A DNA stretch of 64,000 bases from assembly GCA_022702705.1 (NCBI GenBank), contig CM040421.1, positions 53,861,740-53,925,739 of the forward strand. The letters are read 5' to 3'. The position numbers and the translations under genes are program-made. Source of the stretch: Papilionanthe hookeriana x Papilionanthe teres. Lineage: Eukaryota; Streptophyta; Magnoliopsida; Asparagales; Orchidaceae. Below, piece after piece: positions 55,801-64,000 of the stretch. The notes below the pieces were generated by a model. It was given only the letters and a program-made list of their open reading frames with translations, did no database searches and was not told where the DNA came from. Position 1 is the stretch's first letter. Each line of letters begins with the position of its first letter.

Positions 55801-58322
55801 TTATACTTCATGGGACGAATTCTTGAAAATTCCTTTTATAATTAAGCTATGATAACCTTATTGTTCATTAATTTTTTGGGGTATATTTAAAATTTTTGTG
55901 TTTGGCTGGATGAAGACGGAATGTACTGTAAATTTTTTAAGAATTTTTATTTTACCTTGTGGTTCAAATTAGTGTATTGTGTATTCATTGAAGTAATTCA
56001 AATGCAGGAATTTTTAAAACTCGAAGTGTTTCGTTGAATGAGAATAGAAAAAGTGTAAAATTTTAAAGATTTTTTTATTTGACATTGTAGTTCAAAATTA
56101 TTGTCTTTAGAATTCATTAAATTTAGACCATTTTTAAATATTGGGGCTGCCACTTTTACCCTCCACCATCATTGAATATTCTCAATGACCCTAAACGAGT
56201 GGAGAAAATATTGCATCCAGACATCCAGACACTGCATGTTGGACGCCCGATCACTGTTTATGTCATCATATATCTTATTGGCAAGCAATGTGATGGCCGG
56301 TAGTTGGCAGTACGGATATCTGGATGTAATATTTTTCGAAAGAGTGCAGGACGGTAGAAATAATCTAGGTATATTAACGATGTTCCCTGGAAGAATTATA
56401 GGAATCACTGTAAGTGTGAATTTAAGGAAAGTTTTTTATTATGATATTTGAATTTTATTATTACAATTTTTATTTTGGATTGCATTAATTGGAATTTCTA
56501 CCTCTTTATGCTTGTCTATATTAGTCTTGTTTTAATTTTTGCAGATATTTAATTCTATAGTATAAAATAAAGAAGGTTTGAGGGAGATTGACTTGTCCAA
56601 TTAGACGATTCAATGGGACAAGTTTGAGCTAGTAGGAATGCGCCATCATTCTGAATCTGCCCATTTCTACAATATCAAACAGATCAAGATTAATTGTTAG
56701 CAATAATGTCATATGATTTTGGGGTGATTATGGTTTTAAAAATCTGACCAGGCCGGTTTGTCCAACCAATTTCAATGTGAACTGATTTAATAGTTGATTG
56801 GGTTTAGGCTCAAAATGATTTCTTCGCAGAATCGATTAGAATCGAAGTTGAAACAAGCATTGAACTAGTGAATCAAATTATTTTTTGATAAATCAGATGC
56901 AACTGCTACTTCCGGAGATGCAATATTTTCTTGGCTCTATCATGCATGGCTTTGTGGTTTGAAGAGCAAGGTAGGAGAGCAGTGCAGTAGAACAAAGCAA
57001 GCGAAGTGGCTAGGGGCCGAGATGGCAGTTTCAAAGGCATTTGTATGCTGCAATCCCATCTTCAGTGAGACTTTGACTCTTGGTTAGTTATTGTAGCTAT
57101 TATGAAGTTTTTTAACATTATGAATATGGTAGGAGCAACTATATGGGAAATGCAGTGGGCTTACCTGAAAAGATTCAAACATTTTACTTAATTTTTTTCA
57201 AGTTTAATTAAAATTAATTAACATTATTAATAATTGTTAAAAGCTTTTTGACGTCAACTAAAAGATGAGTTCTCTAAAAGATGTGCACAATGTAGAAATT
57301 CTCTTCAAGGTAATTATAAACACAAGCTACAGCTGATTTCCAGTCTTCAGCCTTTTGTAATATGGGAAATGGATGCACTTGGCTTGTTTTTCTCAAGATA
57401 AAGATCAAAGAAAGTTGATCATTATCATGATCAATTGCTTTCACTAAGTGAATTGGTGCAAAAACAATAGAAAAAGTCAGAACAAAAGTAGAGCAGAATT
57501 CTAGTTGAACCAACATCATTTGTAGAAATAAACATTACATAAGGATCACAGTAATAATGGTCTATAGTTCTAAGAGTTTTGTAACGGTAAAAAAATTCAC
57601 CTCAAATTCACCATTCAAAGATGAATGACTGGGAAGAATCAGAGAATACGTCTATGCTCAATATGCTGAGAAATAAAATGAAATGTGCTAAAATTAAATG
57701 GACTTAATTGCTACCCTCATAATTAGCATTGATATTGGTCGATGGTCAATAACAAGCACCAAACAAAATGAGCTTTGGCAATGAAAACTGTCATTCAGAG
57801 GGGAACCAGGATTATTTATTAAGGGGGCCAAAATCATCAAATATCTAATTTTTTTAAGTATTGGGCAAAAAATATATATATCAATTGGGGCAAAATTGCT
57901 TTAGTTGTCTAAACAACTTTTTTTTAAAAAAATTACTAAGATAAATCTCAAATTCCAGAGGGACAATTGCCCATTCTGGGCATAACCTGATTCCAATGAA
58001 AAATACTCTAAAATACTACAAATCCTATTCATCTCTATTGAATATATATTGTTTTTTAAATGCATAGAAATATAATTCATTCATTCATTTCAAGTGGAGG
58101 GACTTTTTTAATTACTGAACTCTATCAAATAAGGGCTTTTAGATTAGAATTCATGAATAAGCTCTCCCTCTAAATTTGTCATTTTGGGCCTTTCACTGTC
58201 CAAACAAGCTCGGATTGACATAATTTTCGACTGGAACCGTTTTGATTACAAATAACATTGAAAATTGAGTATATTTACCCCTCCAAAAGCTTCGTTAAAA
58301 TATAGAACTTATATATTTAATG
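55801..58322. other. Intergenic sequence, no gene seen
   Basis: A/T-rich. Short frames at 56185-56451 (plus) and 57519-57274 (minus) have no recognisable product. A phrase of the type ggggaaccaggatt...gggggccaaaa at 57800-57830 looks like an old dispersed repeat. Confidence 0.45.
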
Positions 58323-58897
58323 TTAAGACCAGTCCACATACTCCGTCCCAACCGTTGGTTTCCTCTTTAGGTTTTCATACCTTCTGTTCTCAAGAATAGC
58401 CTTCAAAATAAGTGATTCGAGGAAAGCAGCTTCGCCCATGTCCCAGGGATTATTCAGCACCCTGCAGTAAGAAAGAGAAGACGAGTTTGAAAGGAATAGC
58501 ACAAATGGTATTTCCTAGCAGGAAGATTTACCTACAAACCACTTAGATCCTATGCATTTACATATCTCGTGCCTAAACTTCAACTTTTACATATATGCCA
58601 CCAATTACCTATGCATGAAAAGCCGTGTATTTCAGTTTTTTTTAATTAAAATAGTGATATTCTTTATGTGATATAGAATATTTGGGTGGTATAAATGTAA
58701 AAAAAGAAAAAAAGAGAGTTAGATATGTGAACACATAGGCATTGGTTGGTATGTATGTAAATGCCCCTTTCATAGTAATAACATCCACCTTTGAAGTACA
58801 TCCTGCAAAATGGCTCTCTGGGCTGGGGTGACATAATGGATGCATCTTCTTGGGCATTGCCCAACAGCTAGCTGGACTTGGTAATCATCAACATGAC
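58323..58897 (-). CDS. 3'-terminal exons of a gene resembling plastid J-domain/ferredoxin-like proteins (partial)
   Basis: Two minus-strand exons with clean splice sites. The first (58897-58789) follows tttgcag and ends AG|gtggat. The last (58461-58323) follows actgcag and ends in TAA. The split codon AG|G joins in phase. The residues read HVDDYQVQLAVGQCPRRCIHYV, then TPAQRAILQDVLQR, NNPWDMGEAAFLESLILKA, and the C-terminus EYVDWS. The CPxxCIH phrase matches the last Cys of an Fe-S ferredoxin-like fold as found at the end of plant chloroplast DnaJ proteins of the DJC76/77 group. I infer that relationship from the motif and cannot confirm the paralogue. No upstream J-domain or ferredoxin exon was recognised to the right, so the gene may be 5'-truncated or have a long intron beyond 58900. 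Confidence 0.6.
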
Positions 58898-60079
58898 CTG
58901 CAAAAGATTCATAAGATGGGGTTCGAAAAAAAAAGTCCCCTCACTATTTATATATGGATAATTTTAGTCCCAATTTAATCCCACAGGATCACAATTCTCC
59001 AATTTAGTTTCCCGATTACATAGAGTTGACCTAACATTTCCCCGAGAACTAAATTGGAATCAATTTTGATTAGTTGAAGAGTTAAATTGGGATCGATTTT
59101 GTATTATAATTTCTATATGATGAACTATTTTGTATTAATTTTATATAGTTAGGGAATAACTTGGGATAATGAAATACTCTCAGATTTAAATTGGCCATGA
59201 AGAATAGTAAGAGATTTATTTTGGAATTTAATCTGTATAGGATGAATACAGAATTTTTAAGGTTTTTTATTTTTTGTAAATAAAGCCTATAAATGTTTAA
59301 ACATCTTAATAAATCCAGAAGGTAAGCTTCTATATGAATTATACTGCAAAAAGCTAAACTATTTCTAGGGTCGCAAAAAGAAACTTGTGCTGTACAACCA
59401 ACATAACCTTGACAAGGAACTTTAAATGTTATAATTGGAAAAATACATCTAGCACATAACAAAAATTATCATCGAGTGGAACTTCTGTTCATTTTTTTAT
59501 TTCTTTTTAAACCATGGATAGATTCATTTATGTAGAAATGGTGTCTGTCCTTGATATCAATCCTCAACAACAGTGTAGATAATTTAGAAGTTCATCCTTT
59601 TTTTTTCTCACATAGCAAATAAAATAAAATATTAGATATGAATTTCAAAAACATAGGAATAGGAATCCGCAATAAAGTTTCACTAGTCTAGGCAAAAATT
59701 TACACAAAAATAGTTAGCAATAGGAACCAGTGCATGTGGTTAAACTTTCATGTGAAGAATTCCATGGTTTCACTGCAATGTTCATCATTAGAGATGAAAT
59801 ATTATGTCCGGCATCTGGTGCCAATTACATATAGACATGTGCCTGCCCACTAACCGAAAAAAAAAAGCGGAAAAAAAGCAAAATATGAGTCAGAAATTGT
59901 GACCCGGCTCGAAATGATTATCACGACTAGGGTTTATCATTTACTTCACGCGTTACGGTGGAAAAAATTTAAAAAGTTACATGATTTAGAGTTGAAGTGA
60001 CAGCAGGGGGATAAAAAAACTGCATTCTTAATTCTGAAGTGGAAAAATATAAAATATGTTATGAAGGTAGAAAGATTGA
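58898..60079. other. Sequence upstream of the partial minus-strand gene, nothing recognised
   Basis: A/T-rich. The minus-strand frame at 59462-59082 (Cys-rich start, then hydrophobic) was examined as a possible upstream exon, but it has no ferredoxin or J-domain motif. Confidence 0.4.
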
Positions 60080-60259
60080 ATGGAGAGCATATCGATGGAT
60101 GACCAACAAAATGCCGACGAAATATTAGATTCTGGTAATTTTCTAACGTAATGCATAAATAATATTGCGAGTGTTCAATTTTATTTTTATATTTTTCTGA
60201 TATAAAATTGAAAAGGTTTTTTATGATGTTATGTTATGTTATGTTTCTGTAATAAAATT

Positions 60260-61190
60260 TTAATTTATGATGATTTAACAATATATTAGAAGTGTCCTGC
60301 TTAATCCTAAAGAAAAATCTGTATTTACCTATAGCATAAGTTGAAAATATATTTTTATACTACATAGGTTACCTTGCTTCAGAAAACTTTTCATTTTAGG
60401 CAAATCTTGTTCAATTAAGTTGAAGCGTATTATCTCATTTCTGAAGAAAAACATATAATTACTTTTGAAAGCTAAATTCAGTGTTTTATGTTGTTTTACG
60501 TTGCCTTTCTTTGGAAATATATAGACCCGATTACATTTTTTTTTTGCACTTAAATAGAAGCGTACTGCCTAAACTCTGAAGAAAAATCCATATATTTACA
60601 TGAATCAAAAGCTCAAATCATTATTTTATTATATTTTAGGTTAGATTTGAAATTTTAATTTTAGGCAATTCTTGTTCAATAAAGTAGAAGTTTATTGTCT
60701 CACTTGTGAAGAAATATATATAATTAACTACATTTAGAGGCTAAACTCAGTGTTTCATGTTGATTTAGGCTGCCTTTTTTTTTAAATATTTTGGCATTAT
60801 TATATTTTTTGCACTTAATAAATGTATACTGCTTAAAACTCTAATGAAAAATCTTATATTTACTTGAACTAAAAGCTGAAATCATTATTTTATTATATTT
60901 TAGGTTAACTTGTTTAGAAAAATTTTAATTTTAGGCAATTTTTTGTTCAATAAAATAGAAGTATATTATCTCACTATTGAAGAGTATCTTAAAATTAACT
61001 ATCTTTAAAAGCTAAAATTAGTGTTTTATGTTGTATTAGGTTACATTCCTTTGAAAATATTTTGACTTTATTACATTTTTTTGTACATAAATGGATGTGT
61101 AATCCCTAAACTCTTAAGAAAAAACCTACATTTACTTGAACCAAAAGCTGAAATCATTCTTTTATATGTTTTAGGTAGCTTTATTTTAAA
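60260..61190. repeat. Tandem array, about 130-bp unit in about 265-bp dimers, within the FAR1 pseudogene intron
   Basis: The ttaggcaa-ttcttgttcaa phrase recurs at about 60396, 60661 and 60931 (periods 265 and 270). Halfway between these, a related phrase starting gcacttaaatagaagcgtactg recurs. Both half-units share tagaag.gta.t, a gaagaaaaat-like core and a gctgaaatcatt/gctaaattcagtgttttat core. The array covers about seven half-units. Confidence 0.8.
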
Positions 61191-61559
61191 GAAAATGATT
61201 TTATTTTATTTCTAGAATTGAATAGCGTGAGTAAAATATGCATGTGTCAGAATGATGCAATCCCTAAATATTATGAGCAAATTATAGACGAACTATTTGC
61301 TATAATTGTTCACAATGAAAATGACACATGATTTGTATTGTAATAATGCACATCAGATTGAATTTAGTATGAGGAAGGACCATGTTAGTTATTGGCCAAA
61401 TTCAAAAAATATAAAATCAAATAACTTTTTATGCGCTAAATCTGATTTCAAAATAGCGAATAAACTTAATAACATGAAATCAGACACCAGGTGTGGTTGC
61501 TCAGTCATGATTACATATGAAGTTGATCCTAATCGTAACTGAAAGATTGGGGGGTAAAA

Positions 61560-61735
61560 AAGCCATGCTTGAGTAGTCCGAGCTCGGCTCGTGTTCGACT
61601 AAGTAAAAATTTTCACTGTTCGTGTTCATCTTGTTTATATATCAAGTGCAAAAAAATTTTTTATGTTCGGCTCGTTTGCTTAGCGAACTGGACACGAGCT
61701 GTTCGCGAACAATGAGCCATTTTGACAACCTTAAT
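61560..61735. repeat. GCTCG-rich short dispersed repeat
   Basis: Contains cgagctcggctcgtgttcg, ttcggctcgtttgcttagcg and gacacgagctgttcgcgaac within about 150 bp. GC-rich and self-similar in both orientations, so a MITE-like hairpin is possible. No target duplication was identified. Confidence 0.45.
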
Positions 61736-62990
61736 TGCACGTACCGTAAGATGTTAAACGTAGGGCGAGATTTAAATTTTATTATTTATATTAAAAAATT
61801 AATTTAAATAGAATCGAACACATTTTTATTCTATATTTTTAATGAACATTTTTATTCTATTTTATTTATATATATATTTGCGGCTCATACATCTTCACAA
61901 ACAACTAAATTCAAATATTTTTATTTAACTACTTAAATCATTAATTTTGTAAAAACATAAAGAAATTTCATCATTTTTTACACAATTTATTATCTTAATA
62001 AGTATATCTAGTGTACACACTTTTTGCTAGAGTTAATCATCATTAGCAAAATATTTATATTCGGAGTCGCTTTATTATCGGATAAGACAATTGACTCATT
62101 CAAATAATTATACATAGCATTCTTTCATATAATTGATGACAAACATCCTTTAACAATATTCAATGATCAAGATCAAGCAATGACAAGAGCTAAAGAAGAT
62201 GTATTGCCCCAAACTCATCTTAGGTTATGCTAGTGATATATATCTAAAGAAATTCGTTCAAATGTACATTGTTTCAAAATTAATAAAATAGTTCAGAATC
62301 TATTCTATACATAGTTGAGTACATGTGATTATTTAGAAGAGTTTGACCAAACATGATGATTCATGATCATGAATGACTAGACTAACTACATAAAATTAGA
62401 ATAAGTGGTCAAAGATATTTAATAAAGATTCCTTTTGTATGAGAATCTTATCGACATAAGCTAGTGAGTATATAAATAATGTATGCAATGGTGTCACGAA
62501 ACATACTAGTTCTATTAATGCCTGTTTTTTGTGAATGGAAAAAATCATATTGACATGGCGACGAAATGAACAGAACGAGAATTTCAAATGTAGTTGGTCT
62601 ATATTTGTTCCAATTGTTAGAGGCAGTCCCGTGTTGAAACAAGCAGTTTCATTCTATTCATAAAAGTTGTGTTTTTTAAGAGGAATTCTATATGGTATCA
62701 GTGGACTAGCTATAGAACTATCTAATAATAATGTCACAAAATATTACAAAAAATTTAGAGAGTAAAGGAGCGTCCAAAACTTGTAATGTTAATTTTCATA
62801 ATATCGTGTTTGATATAAGTTATAGTTGCAGGAAGTTTGAAATGTTTAAATTATTATCAATCATAAAAATAAAGCAAAGATATCAGAGAAGTTTCACATC
62901 CTGCATTGGTCTTTAAGCGCAAAACAAGATATCCATATTGCTGATGATTATAATGATTCAAGAAAGTTACAAGCAAAGAATGATTCTTCA

Positions 62991-64000
62991 AGTGATATCA
63001 TATTTCAAAACCATATCAGTAAATTTTCATATTAAATAAGCACGAGGGCACAAAACAATGAAGTAGGCAAACAAAATATTTTCGAGACATGAAAACGTTG
63101 TCCGGACGATGTTGAATCAATATTGTATGAGTAAATGACTAAAGATAGAGATCAAGCTGTCAAATTGAAACATCAAGCTAAGATGCGACCAAATGATGTT
63201 TCTAAAGCCAAACTGAAGTGTCATTGAGCAAAAAAAAAAAAAAAAAGAGGATTAACAGTAAAAGTTATACTTCTTAGCTCAAATTCTAAATTCTATGTTC
63301 CTATTCTATGTTCCCCTTCCAAAATAAAGAAAGAAAAATATGTAACTGCTGCAGAATACATTGACTCTCGAGTTGCTAGCTCTCCAAATGTTACTTTTCT
63401 CTACATTACCTCAGTGCATCTCGGAGGAATCATGTCAATCATTTTTCTTATTCATTTCCTTTCAAAGTTCCTTGATTTAATCAATAAAGACGATCACCTA
63501 TTATCAAGAATTCTGCCCATCTTTAAGTGCAAGACAACAATCGACAGGATACGCCAAAATGATGACAGATATCATTTCTCAAAGAAATTCTTGACTTCTA
63601 AACTAGTGTAGATGTTGAACAATTAAAAAATTGATTATGTTTGTAGTGCAAGTGTTGAACAGTTATGTCTGTAGTGCATGCGTTGAACAATTAAAGAAGA
63701 TTTGTACCATGTGCGCACAGTTCACTTTTTTACAAAAATAGTAATTCAATCATTTTATATGCAGTTAAGAAGTCAACAAAATACACAAGTAGAATAACTC
63801 TTAATGTTAACTATAATTCTAAATAATAAAGTTTCCCAAATTAGTCTAACAAAATTTTATGTAATTAACAAGAATCAATACAAAACTTAAATGAGACTTT
63901 ATTACATTTCCTCAAAAATTTTCTTAAAAAAATCAATTAAAACTTCATAAATAAAACATTTCTCAGCTAGTACCCTAAATAAAACTTTCATTTCACAATT
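62991..64000. other. Intergenic sequence, no gene seen
   Basis: A/T-rich. The frame at 63414-63611 has no recognised family. A (A)17 run lies near 63230, and a short direct repeat (tgtagtgca-tgcgttgaacaa) lies at 63615-63695. Confidence 0.45.

Larger units (their letters stand above)
60080..62990 (+). pseudogene. FAR1/FHY3-related (MULE-derived) pseudogene
   Basis: Exon 1 (60080-60134) encodes MESISMDDQQNADEILDS and joins in phase across gt...ag to exon 2 at 61216 (ELNSVSKICMCQND, IPKYYEQIIDELF). After a frameshift near 61310 the FAR1 DNA-binding domain follows: DLYCNNAHQIEFSMRKDHV, NFLCAKSDFK, then TRCGCSVMITYEVDPN, ended by TGA at 61540. The central transposase-derived domain is missing. 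Near 62790-62850, SYSCRKFEMF resembles the SWIM zinc finger (CSCRKFEF) that closes such proteins. FAR1-type proteins are transcription factors derived from Mutator-like transposases. The stops, the shift and the missing centre show it is dead. The SWIM part is less certain than the FAR1 domain. Confidence 0.65.

Noticed and set aside
59082..59462. 126-codon minus-strand frame as an upstream exon of the ferredoxin-like gene
   Set aside because: No J-domain or ferredoxin cysteine pattern, hydrophobic low-complexity C-terminal half, and no matching splice phase found.
1..64000. CRISPR arrays, prokaryotic operons, rRNA or tRNA genes
   Set aside because: None seen. The short tRNA-like strings at 13381-13398 and 19853-19870 are retrotransposon primer sites complementary to tRNA-Asp, not tRNA genes.

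Overview
The window is nuclear DNA from a flowering plant. The evidence is a GT-AG split nuclear gene with long introns, Athila-type and other LTR retrotransposons, a LINE tail, a PIF/Harbinger DNA transposon, a FAR1-type pseudogene and A/T-rich intergenic sequence. No prokaryotic or organellar gene, CRISPR array, rRNA or tRNA gene was found. The species cannot be named from this sequence; the main gene reads like monocot members of its family, but that impression is weak.

Positions 1-21473 are repeats. A 5'-truncated LINE with a 16-bp target duplication lies at 882-1277. Element A (1476-14947) and element B (14948-21473) are related Ty3/gypsy Athila-like retrotransposons, both on the minus strand. 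Each has a tRNA-Asp primer binding site, gag, protease, reverse transcriptase/RNase H and integrase, all broken by stops and frameshifts. A begins exactly at its LTR tip inside the integrase of B, so A inserted into B. The far end of A's 3' LTR and the rest of B are missing from the left side. A also carries two diverged copies of the extra 'env-like' ORF downstream of pol, and a GC-rich palindrome family that occurs in the LTRs and in the internal spacers.

Positions 21474-30837 hold no gene I can support. There is a strand-biased G/T-rich tract, a minisatellite of about 45 bp with an inverted relative nearby, a GC-richer unassigned patch and possible transposon ends.

Positions 30838-55405 are one plus-strand gene for a large ATG18-family WD-repeat/BCAS3 protein (ATG18f/g/h type). 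I could assemble nine coding exons totalling 2,973 nt (990 codons plus stop), with all phases agreeing. Intron 1 (4.0 kb) contains a gag relic. Intron 6 (16.7 kb) contains a non-autonomous LTR element made almost entirely of LTR (40234-44206, with a perfect 5-bp target duplication), an older related LTR (48011-50026), and a PIF/Harbinger element with terminal inverted repeats of about 370 bp (50027-54025).

Positions 55406-64000 hold the two 3'-terminal exons of a minus-strand gene (58323-58897) that resembles the C-terminus of plastid J-domain/ferredoxin-like proteins, and a FAR1-type pseudogene (60080-62990). The pseudogene's first intron is a tandem array of about 130-bp units arranged as about 265-bp dimers. 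The rest is A/T-rich sequence in which I see nothing supportable.
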